Program-made: the position numbers and the translations under genes
Notes under the pieces: model-generated
Seen by the model: only the letters and a program-made list of their open reading frames with translations
The model's database searches: none
Told to the model about the DNA's origin: nothing
In this document: one piece after another, positions 24,561 to 36,900 of the stretch
Layout of the letters: every line of letters begins with the position of its first letter
Numbering within the stretch: the stretch's first letter is position 1
Assembly: GCA_023333565.1 (NCBI GenBank)
Contig: JAJKFH010001679.1
Span: 310,001 to 374,000 of the forward strand
Direction: 5' to 3'
Length of the DNA stretch: 64,000 nucleotides
From: Puffinus mauretanicus
Lineage: Eukaryota > Chordata > Aves > Procellariiformes > Procellariidae

Positions 24561-26421
24561 TAGGATTCAGATCAGAAGCAAGAGATTAATACCATTTGGG
24601 TTTTCATGGGGTTTTTAATGCTGGGCTTTTAAGCATGAGGTGGGAAGGAGACACTTTCTGAATCATTCTGACAAGCAGTATATGGCAAAGAGGATTGCAA
24701 GTACAAAGGAGATAAGCAAACTGAGCAAACAGTTTATCACAGACAGAAACTTCAGCCAGTTTGGATATCATCAACAGAAGCAATTTACCATTAGAAAATG
24801 ACCCTGTGTTGAAGTATTTTTGAGAAATATATTTTTGTGGAGAAATTCCCTGTCTCCCAGATGAATGCGTTTTCATAACTTTGAATGTTCTGTCCTGATG
24901 GTTTCAGAATAGAACAAGTTTTGATTTTTTCACCTAAAAATAGCTGATTTCAAATATGTATATATAGTTAATTAAAATGGAAGAAATAATGATTTTTTTT
25001 GGAAGAAAACATGTTTATTGGTTCTAAATAAAACATTTGGAAGAAGAATTTCAAAAGTGAATCAGTTAGCTTTGGGTTCAATGTCCTGTGGAATGGGCCT
25101 TCTACTTTCCTTCGAACTTCAATAAAATGATCCTAGATTTTTAGTAAAATTAGATATTGTTTAAGTATACATTGGGGGAATCCCTCTGGGTTTTGGAAAG
25201 TATTATGTACATAAAAGGAACTGAACAGTGACTGTGTCTCCATGTTCAGTCTATAGTTGCAACATTTTTGTTTTGTTTTTATTATGATTCAGGTTACGTT
25301 TGGTTTTTCTGAAGGTAAAATACAGGATTTATAATAATATCACTCAAATATAGCTTATGATGAAACTTACAGTGAGACATAGGAATGGTGGTGCCTGTCT
25401 TAATTTTTCTGCTAAGCATGCATTTATTAGTCTTCCTTAAAGTTTATCTGAATTTTACAAAGGTAGCATGACTGTGATATTACTCGACTGTCCATTTACC
25501 CTCTCAAAGAAATTGCCATCTACAGCAACTTAAAGAAATAATCTGCCAACACAAACTTGAACTAGTCAGTTTTATGAAAACTGGAAAATTTAAAGGCTTG
25601 AAATTCAAGGATGTCTTTGAAAAATAATGGGAATCTGTATGCCCTACTTTGTCCTGTTAGTTGGATTTGGCCAAGGATAGTGCATTGCTGTGAATTCACA
25701 AACTTCATCTGCAGTTCATTGATATAAGTGAAGGTGGAGGACTCACACCCTCCTCCTCACCTCCCAACACCCATTCTTTAATTACTCTCCTTTCCACTGT
25801 TGGTTTGACTTACTGTGCAACCACTGTGGACAAGAATGGGTATCAGGGCACTGAGAGAAAACAAAAGTAATGCAGTGGTTGGATTGTATGCCAGTGCAGC
25901 AGGCTAGAGCGATGTCCGTACCAAATACCATGGAGTGGAAAATACAAACATTTTTTGGGGGAGAAGCCAAGACTGAAAATATGAGGTAAGGTCCTTGCTG
26001 TAGGGCATCCTCATGACAGCTAAATCCAAACTTCTAATTAAGAGATCCCTTATCAGAATACAATGTCTTTACTTTCTTCCAAACAGCCTAAATTGAGACC
26101 GTGAATCATCCTCGAAACCAGCTTTTGGTAGCTGGCTCAGAATTGAACAGTCACAATTATTCAGTGTTAGAGAAAGACGACTACTGCTAGTTCACTGGGT
26201 CTGGCATCTTTGCCAAAGTGGCAAAAACCTCCTCTACTAGAGCAAGAATACAGGTACAGCATCCATTCCCAGGCTGTTCTGTTTTCAATGGCCTTACAAT
26301 TCCTCTGTAAGAAGAATTTCTCTGGTGGACCGAAAACTGGCTGAACTGTTCAAAGGGTTGTGACCAGTGACACAAAGCACAGCCGGAGTACCCAAAAGGC
26401 TGATACAGTAGTTTAACGTCT
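24561..26421. other. Unannotated AT-rich non-coding sequence
   Basis: No gene, RNA gene or repeat family recognised. Open frames are under 100 codons without recognisable domains. Confidence 0.5.
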
Positions 26422-26496
26422 TAGAATCACTTAGGTTGGAAAAGACCCTTATGATCATCAAATCCAACCTTTAACCTAACACTGACAAGTCCACCA

Positions 26497-27716
26497 CTAA
26501 ACCATATCCCTAAGTGCCAAATCTACACATCTTTTAAATACCTCCAGGGTTGGTGACTCAACCACTTCCCTGGGCAGCCTGTTCCAAGGCCTGACCACTC
26601 TTTCAGTAAAGAAATTTCTCCTAATGTCCAGTCTAAACCTCCTTTGGCGCAACTTGAGGCCATTTCCTCTCGTCCTATCGCTAGTTACTTGGCAGAAGAG
26701 ACCAACACCCACCTCGCTACAACCTCCTTTCAGGTAGTTGTAGAGCGCGATGAGGTCTCCCCTCAGCCTCCTCTTCTCCAGACTAAACAACCCCAGTTCC
26801 CTCAGCCGCCCCTCATAAGACTTGTGCTCCAGGCCCTTCACCAGCTTCGTTGCCCTCCTCTGGACACGCTCCAGCACCTCCATGTCCTTCTTGTAGTGAG
26901 GGGCCCAGAACTGAACACAGCATTCGAGGTGCGGCCTCACCAGTGCCGAGTACAGGGGCACGATCACCTCCCTGCTCCTGCTGGCCACACTATTTCTGAT
27001 ACAGGCCAGGATGCCATTGGCCTTCTTGGCCACCTGGGCACACTGCCGGCTCATGTTCAGCCGGCTGTCAACCAGCACCCCAGGTCCTTTTCCTCTGGGC
27101 AGCTTTCCAGCCACTCTTCCCCAAGCCTGTAGCATTGCATGGGGTTGTTGTGGCCAAAGTGCAGGACCCGGCACTTGGCCTTGTTGAACCTCATACAGTT
27201 GGCCTCAGCCCATCGATCCAGCCTGTCCAGGTCCCTCTGCAGAGCCTTCCTACCCTCCAGCAGATCAACACTCCCGCCCAGCTTGGTGTTGTCTGCAAAC
27301 TGACTGAGGGAGCACTCGATCTCCTCGTCCAGATCATTGATAAAGATATTGAACAGGACCGGCCCCAGTACTGAGCCCTGGGGAACACCGCTCGTGACCG
27401 GCCGCCAACTGGATTTAACTCTGTTGACCACAACTCTCTGGGCCCGGCCATCCAGACAGTTTTTTACCCCGTGAAGAATATGCCCATCCAAGCCATGAGC
27501 AGCCAGTTTCTCTAGGAGAATGCTGTGGGAGACAGTGTCAAAGGCTTTACCGAAGTCCAGGTAGACCACATCCACAGCCTTTCCCTCATCCATTAAGCGG
27601 GTCACCTTGTCATAGAAGGAGATCAGGTTAGTCAAGCAAGACCTGCCTTTCATAAACCCACGCTGAGTGGGCCTGATCACCTGGGTGTCCTGTACGTGGA
27701 TGGCTAAGGCGCTGCA
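26497..27716 (-). pseudogene. CR1 ORF2 reverse transcriptase, broken
   Basis: This is the RT of a non-LTR retrotransposon, which in an active element copies its own RNA at a nicked chromosomal target. Visible in order are the fingers segment ([12 protein letters not shown]), motif A (YLDFGKAFD, Asp codon at 27555-27557), the [11 protein letters not shown] motif and motif C. Motif C reads FADN where FADD is usual, because the codon at 27288-27290 is aac; this removes one catalytic aspartate. The frame is then lost by one base in a G run at about 27078-27081, where the 63.3 kb copy has one more G. After that the C-terminal region is open to the stop at 26497. Two lesions are thus enough to class it as dead, although the rest of the RT is well preserved. 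Confidence 0.9.
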
Positions 27717-27799
27717 CGCATTAGTACAGTGACATTTCAGATGTGCAGGTCTCTCTGCTCCCCTGAGGTTCCCCCGGTTCAGGAAGCCCCCCTGTACAT

Positions 27800-27985
27800 C
27801 ACAATAGAGTGCTCTGTTGCCGATCATGCTGGCACTGGAGCTGTTCACTTCGCCGACTGATATTGGGATCATTGAAATCCCCCATGAATACTAAAACCTT
27901 TTTGTTTGTTCCCATTGTCTGAAGGCCTCCTCTACTTCTTCCTGATCAGGGAGAGCATAGTGGAAACACACCAAAATGTTGCATC
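27800..27985 (-). pseudogene. CR1 endonuclease fragment
   Basis: In one frame the - strand reads ALPDQEEVEEAF. After a frame change it reads [14 protein letters not shown], which matches the GDFN motif region of the CR1 apurinic-type endonuclease. It is short and frameshifted, and it is more decayed than the RT part that follows. Confidence 0.65.
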
Positions 27986-30900
27986 CTTCTACCCAACACA
28001 ACAGACTTCACAGTTTTGCAAAATATACAGGAATATGCTATCAATCTCTAAATGTAATTAATGTCTTATCTGTATTACACCTCCATTTCCTTGAAGGGTT
28101 CTTATTACAAACGTGCGTTTTACTGAGCCACCGAAAAGAGATGCAGTCCTCAGAAGCAAATATGAACTCTGCTACTTAGATGATGGCTTTATGAACTGTG
28201 TAAGAACTGAAAAAGAGGCAAAAAAAATCTTTTTTCTTGATCACATTGCTTATAAAAATAAATCCAAGCTTAACTTTTCTTATTTTAATTGGTGAAATGA
28301 AACTGGAATTGGGAGGATCACAAGTTTCCAGATAAGCATGCAAAAGAAGTATTGATTAGCTGAGCAGCTCAGATGAATGATCCTCAGCCTTGTTTAGTGA
28401 ATGCCTCTGTCTGAAATGAAAGTGGTTACTACTGTCAACTCTATTTATTACAAACAAAACCGAGACACTTTAATGGTAGACTGTGTATGTGTGCTTGTGT
28501 GTGTGTGGGAGAGTGGCAGAAATCCTTGATTTTCTAAAGATGTCAGTGGAGCAAGATTTTCTTTCCTCAAACCATGAAAAAATCCTGAGTGCCCATTTTA
28601 AGTTCCAGGAAGGTCATAATCACTACCTTAAATCATTTTCAATGTGTATTTGTAATGAATAAGGGGGCAGTCTAGAGCTCTACTTTATGGAGACAGAGCA
28701 CTCCACTTTTATTACAAACCAGCTGCCATTTTTTAACTTAGCCCTGATCCTAGATAAAACCATTTAGAAGAGTGAACATGCTGCACTGCTTTTAATCAAT
28801 GACAGCTATACACAACCTGCTGTTGGACTGTCCACATGGTAGAGGTTTGAAGCAATGTCATCCTACCCAAAGCAAACACCAGAAGGTGGATGGCAGAGAA
28901 CCCAAGAAATCTGAATGCTATGTAATTAAGAGGGAGATTGACTCTGACGAAGACACTTCGTCTAACATTTGTTTTTCCTTGGAAAGCTTTGTATTTTTCT
29001 TGCCCAGCCAACATTATGATAATGGCCTTGTGGGGCTCTGACAAAAGTTATTATTTGAGATGCATGTGCCATTAATCAAATAAAAACAATAATTTGGTGA
29101 CTTCCAAATCCTAATCCATGAGTTAATCTTCATGGTACTGAGCCCAGTTCAACAAAAAAATTAACCATGTGCGTGTTCTCTATGAGCCTTTGTCTAAAAA
29201 GATAGATGGCATGTGTATGCTTAAAGATGTTTATGTGCTTAAAGATGTTTATGTGCTCATGTGTTTGTCTTCTGTTGAAAGTTGAACAGGGCAATTCAGG
29301 GAAGGGAGAAAGGGATGTAGCAGGCAGTGGAAAAAAGCTTATTCTCTTAAGCCAGGACAGCTGGTGGGAGAAGAGACATTTTCTGAGGCTCTTCCCATGC
29401 ACTGATCCAGAGCTTTGTTAGCAGGAGTAGGCTGAACTGGTGCAGACCCCTCAATCTGGACTTATTTATTCAGCTGATTAAGATTTTCAAGCCCTTTAGG
29501 AGAAGAGGTATTTATGGAGCCTGGAAAAAAGTTCAGAGATGGGCCTCAATAATTGATGAGAGTGTCTTGTCTTTCATCCCAGAGCCCTTTATAAATTGTA
29601 TACAGGAACAACTTCATCCACCACCGAACCAAAATGCCTGTCTTGCTGGCATGAGCGCAGCGGCTGTTAACAGAGAACAGGTCACTAAACGGCAGGGCTT
29701 GTGTGGGAGGTGAGGAGGAGTATGAACCCCAGGTGGCATGTGAGACAGAAGCAGTGATTGCTTAGGCTGGAAGGGAAAGGGAAACCAGTACTAATATAAT
29801 TAGTACAGTAGAGTGGTTTGCAGTGCAAGGTTTGTACTCTTCTTTGGCTGCATCTAAGATAATGAGGTTGGCCCGATGCCCAGAGCCAACAACTATCCCG
29901 ACTATAAATCTCCCAGCTTATCTCCTGGGGCCCATCATGCTCGACCCTGCAAGTTCTGCTGAACTCCCAAGTCTGAGTCTGGCTCCATCCTTCCACCTTC
30001 CAGGCCTAATTTTTTCTGTCACATCTGGGAACTTCAGAGGTGCTACAGGCACTGAGCACGGGCAGTTTGCCAATAATAATTTTACAATTCCCTCCCGTAG
30101 AGCTGGCTTTTCTACCCACAAATAGAGACAGCCCAGAAGCAGGGAGAAATCTTTAGACTGCTGTCTAGGAGGTCCCCATTGACAACTGCAATAGAAACAT
30201 TAAGGTATGACAGAGACAGGGAAGGGTGGCTCCAGGCTGAATGCAGGCAACACTATGCATATATTTATAATAGGCGGTATAATCATGCAGAGATCCCTGG
30301 AATAGCCTTAGTTGTTGGATGAAGAACAGTCCTATAGGCACAGAGCCAGATATCCCTGCTGTAGCAGGTCAGAAGCAGGACAGTCGTCATGGTTCTTGTG
30401 TCCATTGCAATGTGTTACTGCTTTCTTCCAGGTAATCTCCTCTCACCCTACCAATCCACCAGTAGAAAAACTCTCAAAAATGCAGTGCAGTAAGGTACTG
30501 AAGAATACTTGACTTCTAGGAAAGCACAGAGGGATGGTGTTCAGAACACTCTGTGTTCAGTACAGAGGTGAGCTGAGTACTCATGGCAATCCTAATTCCT
30601 AAGAAAGGCTCGACTGGTCTCATTGGGATGTTTCTAGCATGCAACCCTCAGGGATTCAGACCCCGAGCAAATACTTTGATCAGCAGGCTGTGGAATAGTG
30701 GTGGTGGGGAGACAGCCAACAGCTGTCCAACGTGAAGTGCATAAACAGTCCATGAAAGAGGGACAGGACCCTAACACCCACTCAGCTGAGTAATCCACCT
30801 CCTGTGGTCTGGCCACAGTGACCCAGCTTCGACTGAGGCATGGCAGTAATTACCCACTTGATATATCCTGGTGGTTAAATATGTGGAAAATGTAGCCATG

Positions 30901-33900
30901 AATCCTCTCTGTTAAGGAGGGACTTCAGTCTAGGAAGTTGCTGGGTGAACGCTGTAAGCACCGAGCTGTATTCAGGAGATGGGTGATGGCAACAGCAGTG
31001 TGAGTCCTGCTCAGTAATCTGTGCTCAGGAGGCAAGTAAACATACAAGCTCCAGGAAGGGTGCAAATTCAGTTTTCCTTGGTTAGTGTTGCTCTGTGGTA
31101 GGCTGCGTTTCCTTTCAGCCATTTCTACGTGGCTCTGATCACTCTTTGGGACCTCTGTTAGCTGAATAAAGTACCTGACTCCATCGCGCTGCTTCATTTG
31201 GTTGGGAAGAAAATAGCAGCTGCTCTTTAGTTATCATATCAAATCAACCGGTTCCCCAGCATAGGAAGTTCAAGATTTGATCCGCATTAAATATTCTTGA
31301 ATCTGTTACTGATACAATCCTGAGCAAATCATTTAACTTCTTTATGTTTGTGTTTCCCACCTGTTCTTTGACTTTCTTCTCAGTGACTTGGTAAGGATGG
31401 GAGGTCTCCTTCTCTCTGGGCTGACTAGGATGCAAATAATTTTATAATGGAGAACAGAAAAGTAGGTAAGAAAAGAAACAGGTCCAGGAAAGACTATGAA
31501 GGAAAAGGTGTCTGTTTCAAGGGAAGGAGTTCTTTCTTCCTTCCCATTCCCAAATATTAAAGAATGGGAGAAAATGTCCTTAAAAGAGAAAATAGATAAT
31601 ACTCCAGTATTCTGGTCAATCTTTAATTCACGCCCACCTACTCAATATTCACCTCAAATAATCAATACTGGCAACTCTTAGCAGAAGAACATAGGCAATA
31701 GCTGACCGTATTAATGGGCCGATTTGGTCCAATCTGGCAAAGTTTAGGATCCTATGGGAATAAGAGCCCCTAAGTTAAAAAGCTGATGAATTACAAGAGT
31801 TTCAGCAGAAGACTGTAAAGGAGAAACAGTGAATAAGTAAAAGCTGGCAAGGTCTTCACTTGGCACAGTAATTCCTCCTTCACTGTTTTTTTTCCTGTGT
31901 GTGAGTGAGTACGTAGCTTAGAAGACCTCTCTAATTCTTTGCATTTTGGAGAGCCCTTTGTTCTAGAGAGGTGTTGCTTTGAGTGTTCATTCCATTTTTC
32001 TTCTTTCACTTTTTAATTAAAAAAAATTTGCAAATGCAAAATGTAGCTGGGAGATCCGTGATGAAAAAGACTTCATTTGAAAAGGGATTGGTAATGAGGG
32101 CTTGGAAGATGCATTTGGTAGTTAAACTTCAAGGCGCTTTTTTCCATCTATCCTGACCAATTTTATTTGCAGATGCAAAAACCACTGTAGACTCCTGAGT
32201 AATCTGTTATAATTATTTTTAATCACTACATTGTTTTTCATTTACAGGAAGTTTGCAGTTTACTTTTTACCAAAGGAGAAAAAATCATTTGTACTTAAAA
32301 CTGGTGGAATCATTTGTACAGAAAATGGTGGAAAAACATCTCTGAAATCAGTCTTTCTGCTGGCATTTAATCTGTGATGGAGGTCTTAGCTGTTCTGGAA
32401 AAAAAAACAGGTCTGGCTTCAGGCATAAGAAGCAGCAGCTGCCTGCATAAGGAGACTGCTGGGAGTAGCTAACGAGTCCCACTGGTAAGTAATTGTGGTC
32501 CCAGTTTTGACTGAACCAGTCCTGCTTGGTGCCTTGACCCTTCCTCTTCGCTTCTGGTCAGTGTGGGAGTGCAGGAAAGACGGAGTTGCTCTTTTCTGGT
32601 GGAGCAAGAAGGAACGCACTGCTTGTGAGGGCTGGCAGAAGGACAAATGAGTTAGATTTTGGCAGCCTGCTTTAGGAAATAGGTCCGTTGTCCATGGGAA
32701 ACAAAAAGTCAATTGTCTCACAGCCAGAAGAGATGTGTGGCTGAACTGGTGATGAATGTGGATTGCACATAGACAGAGACAGAAAAAAGTGCTGGGAACT
32801 CTAGTTTTCAAAAGACAGGTTATAGGTTATCTGGAATTTGTTTTCCTTTCTTTAGAGTTGCAGCTTGTTTGACCTCCGAGCTGCTAGGTGGCAATGGGAA
32901 GGAAAAAAATGCTTGGACTGTGACAGCAAGCCCTTTGATGAGGAAGCCCAATGGGGCAAAGGGTCTATCAGTGTGTGGTAGAGCTGCAGAACTCCCTGTT
33001 TCAGGATGCTGTGGGTGCTAAAAGTTTCATGCAGTGACTGGGCAACTTCCTGGAGTCCTGATCTACTGGCGGCTGTTAAAAGCAAAGACAACTCTCCAAG
33101 AAGTCGGTGAGTCATAAGTGATTTGAAGGCTGGCAGAGCACCCTGGAGAGGAATCGCTGCATGCCTGCCTTTTCCTTATGCTCCGTCCTTTGTATCCGCT
33201 TGCTGATCCTTGTTGGAGACAGGATACTCTGCTAGATAATCTGACCCCAAATAGCCTGGTCTAATACAGCAGCAGCCTGTCTCATGCTTTGAGGGATGAT
33301 CCCAATTGTGCAATGACGTAACATCCTTAGCACACAGCAAGCCACCAAAAGCCAGAATTCTTAGCCTCAGCATGTTGTCACATGCAGGGGTGGCCGTTAC
33401 CTCAGTGATAGCAGGGCTCATCCCCACCAGAACTTTATAAACCTCACAAAAATCTTTCCTTGTTTTCTGCCTTAATAGTGGCAAGCAGTGGTGGCAAAAC
33501 ACAACAAAGGTTTAGGAGAACAGTTTTGCACAAAACAGCAACAGTATATGTTATTAATTGTCAAGATAATACTAATCATACTAAGAATATTTAGTTGTTA
33601 TGTGTTGGGGAAAAAAACAAAAGGTCCACTACCTTGTAAAGGACTTTGCAAGTTCATCCCACACACCCTTTCTTGATCTCAGACTGTTGCTACATTCCCA
33701 TTTTATGTGAGCTTGAAAGAGTCAGCAAAATCCCCAATCTGTAGCTAGCGAAGACATACAACTCGTTACAACATGTGACAAATGTCCATATACCTACATA
33801 CCGATATATATTCAATTAAGGCTTTCACATGTTGCAGAGTTCTTGTGCATCTGTGTACCAGCACAATAACCCTCAGAGGGGATTTTGCCAGTTATCCTGA

Positions 33901-36900
33901 GGTGCATAGAGATGGGCTGGCAGCAAAAGGGGTTTGTAGGAGAAAGTTATAAAGTCCTTTATAGGTAATGCTCATATTCGCAATTTTCCAATCTATAAGA
34001 AATAAATATTCTTGTCTTGCTGGTTGTATCTTGCCAAAGGATAACCTCTACTCTTCTTGCTTTGCACGATATTATTCTCTTAAGCCTACATTGCGTTATA
34101 TACGTGCACACAGACTCACGTCTACAACATTATTTTGTTGAGATCCCCACCAGCTAAAAAGCATCGGAGCTGTCAGTAGTCACATGAATGTAGTAAATAG
34201 GTTTCAGGCCTGAGCCAGTACCTTGCCCTGTGGTAGCATATAGTGTGGACGTGTCAGCTGGGACAGCGTGAAGTGAGGTGTCGCTTCATCATTTCATGGT
34301 GTGAATGCGACTATGAAAAAGTTGTGTGTTTTGATCTAATTCTGTCATCATATAATTATTAATATAAATGTATTGCCATTACCATGTTGCTCATAAGGAC
34401 AGCATAACTCTTGTGCATCTCTTCCTTGTGTTTATCCAGTAACCCCTTCATATCTTGCCTCCTCTTTTTCACAGATGGGTTACAATGTGCCTTTTCGAAG
34501 CAGCACGGCAGAGACTGGTGAAATTTATAATACGATGGAGAAATCATTGTTCCGTCTGAAATGCTTCTTGTTGGAATATAAAATGCAACTTACACATTGT
34601 GTCAAAGTGTAAAAAATTTCTATTGGAGTCGTGCCTAAGGCAGAGCAAAGAATTTTTGTTGTTGTTGTTCATCTGAACATTTGAAAAAAAAAAGGGGGAG
34701 GGGAAGTAATTTTAGATTAGATTTTTTTTTTTCCTTGAGAAAGAAAAAAACCTGAAAAATATTTGGGTTCGGAGTTGACAGTATTTTATTTGAGCAAACC
34801 CACTTTTTGTTCCCTTTTTGTGTCACAAAGAGAAGAGAGTGATCACAAAGAAAAGGTATTTTGATTCAGATTTAGTTAGCCTTTTCAAGGCACTTATTCA
34901 TTTTTGAAACAAAAAGCCACTTTAAGAAATAAAAGCATCAGTGTGTAATGTTGTGTTGTCTCCACCAAAGGATCACCTCTTCCTTTGATCAAACTGTCCC
35001 CTGAGTTTGTGAATAGGGTCAGTCCTCACGGCTGTATTGCTCAGCGGTAACAAACTCTGTGCCAGAACATTTTTCCAAGTTCTATTTGTAGTGTAATTGT
35101 CATCAGCTTTAACATTGCCCTGATTTATTACTTGTAAACTTCATTGTTTTTCTACAACCTCATATACAGAATTATATGTAAAAGCAGGAAATGTGTCTTA
35201 TTACCTCCTAATAATTTTAGATATAAACTGTCTGGATGTATTTCAGCTAATATGTCTAATTATCTCACTTTCTGAAAGGCTCCTACCAAAATATGGGCGC
35301 ACCTAATAGTAGATAATTAATTATATTAATCACAGCTAGTAATTTCAGATGGCTGTCTGAATCTGGCACATAGTAATGCATCAGTTAAAAAGATGCCAAG
35401 CCCCCATGCTGGGATCTAATAGAAAAAAAGTCATCTACATTATCACTTACACTTCTGAATATAAATTATGTAGGTCACTAATATCTTAATGACAAAATTG
35501 TAATGACATTCCCTGAGCAGTAATATCCTTCTAGAACTACTTTCTCTTTTTTTTTTTTTTTTTTTAAGTACATGTGGGTAAACTACTGTCCAGGGAACTC
35601 AGTATTCAGCGAGGCAAACGAACTTCAAAGGAACTGCCAGGCCATGTAACTTGGTGAAAACAGATGAGGTGAGCAGAAGAGGTGACATATTGAAATGGCT
35701 CACATGTAACTTGCGCATAGCTCCTGCGTAGCCCTTGTCAAACCAAGAAAGTGTGATATTGGATGTGATCTGACTTGTCCCTCTCAGAAATGCCACTGCA
35801 CTTTGCATGAATTCTTACCTAGAAGCAAATTTCTCTCCCAAACTCTCTGTGCCTTTGATACTGGTGCATGGGAAAATGTCGTCAAAGTGTCGTCCCAAAG
35901 AGAGTGGAGTAACAACAGCACATAAAGTTTAAGCTGCCACCTCTTTCTGCACTGAAGGAAGTGAAATCTGAAACCATGTAATCATTCCCCAAGAGCCTAT
36001 TATTTATTCATAGTCATTAGACCCCCTGCCTATAAAAGACATGTAAAGAGGCCAGCAATGAGATCTGAAGAGAAGCGCACAGAAATAATATGTTAATTTA
36101 GCCACTTTTTCTGGTTTTAGAGCATTGAAAAACAGATTCTCACTTTCTCAATGAACTTACTGCGAGAACTTAATTAATGAATATTTTTACCAATATTTAG
36201 CTTTACAGACTGGTTTGGTATATTCAAAATCTGAGCTGTGCTGCTGGCTCAGGTAACTCACATCTCTTTCTCAAGCTGCTCCTGAATGGACACAATCATT
36301 GCCAGCACAAATACTGGCATGTACAAACTGCATCTCTAAATTCACTTTCCATGGATGGTAAAAAGCAATTACTTGCATATTTGCAGAAAGGAGAATGAAA
36401 CTTGCATAAGCACAGATGAAATGAGTTAATTTCAAACTCATATGGGATATTTACTGATAATTTGTTCTGTTATTCACCAAGGTCTTCATGCAAAACAGAG
36501 AGAAACAACACGAATCATCTAGCGATGTTTTGCTATTGCTTTTCATATATGCATGTTAAATGAAGACAGTCCTGATTATACATCCTCAGAGTATTAACAG
36601 CTATCTGCAAGTGGCGTAACTACTTAACAAGTCAAACAGAGATTTTAGAGAATGTATTTTATACAGCAGGTGGGATAGTGTATGAAAATAAGTATCAAAA
36701 GTTACTGTGATTCGGCAGGTGACTGGGAGCTCATTAAATTGCTCTAACACAGTTACTTGTGGTCCCCTGGCCTTTCCCTAATTCTCAGCCTCCTCAGTAG
36801 AGTGTTACCCGCTCAGAGCAATCATTTTTTCTGTTGTGGATATGTTGTTTTTCTTTTTTTTTTAATACTATAAATCTGCAAATTTTAGACTCACTTTAGA

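Larger units (their letters stand above)
26422..27985 (-). mobile_element. CR1 LINE copy, 5'-truncated and internally deleted
   Basis: On the - strand this contains a piece of the CR1 endonuclease, then the reverse transcriptase, then the short 3' UTR ending in a single terminal octamer (tagaatca on the + strand at about 26422). The endonuclease piece (about 27800-27985) joins the RT part (from about 27716) without the segment of ORF2 that normally lies between them. Either the copy has an internal deletion or two CR1 fragments lie end to end. It closely resembles the + strand copy at 62845-63981, so both belong to one relatively young subfamily. Confidence 0.9.

Noticed and set aside
26644..27132. 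162-codon + strand open frame
   Set aside because: It is the antisense of the CR1 RT gene, where lack of stops follows from the coding strand.
32419..33502. Three consecutive - strand frames of 87-130 codons
   Set aside because: They show no shared domain, no clear splice sites joining them and no resemblance to a family I know.
35280..35540. AT-rich stretch with TAATTA sites as a homeodomain enhancer
   Set aside because: Such sites are expected in AT-rich DNA, and conservation cannot be judged from one sequence.
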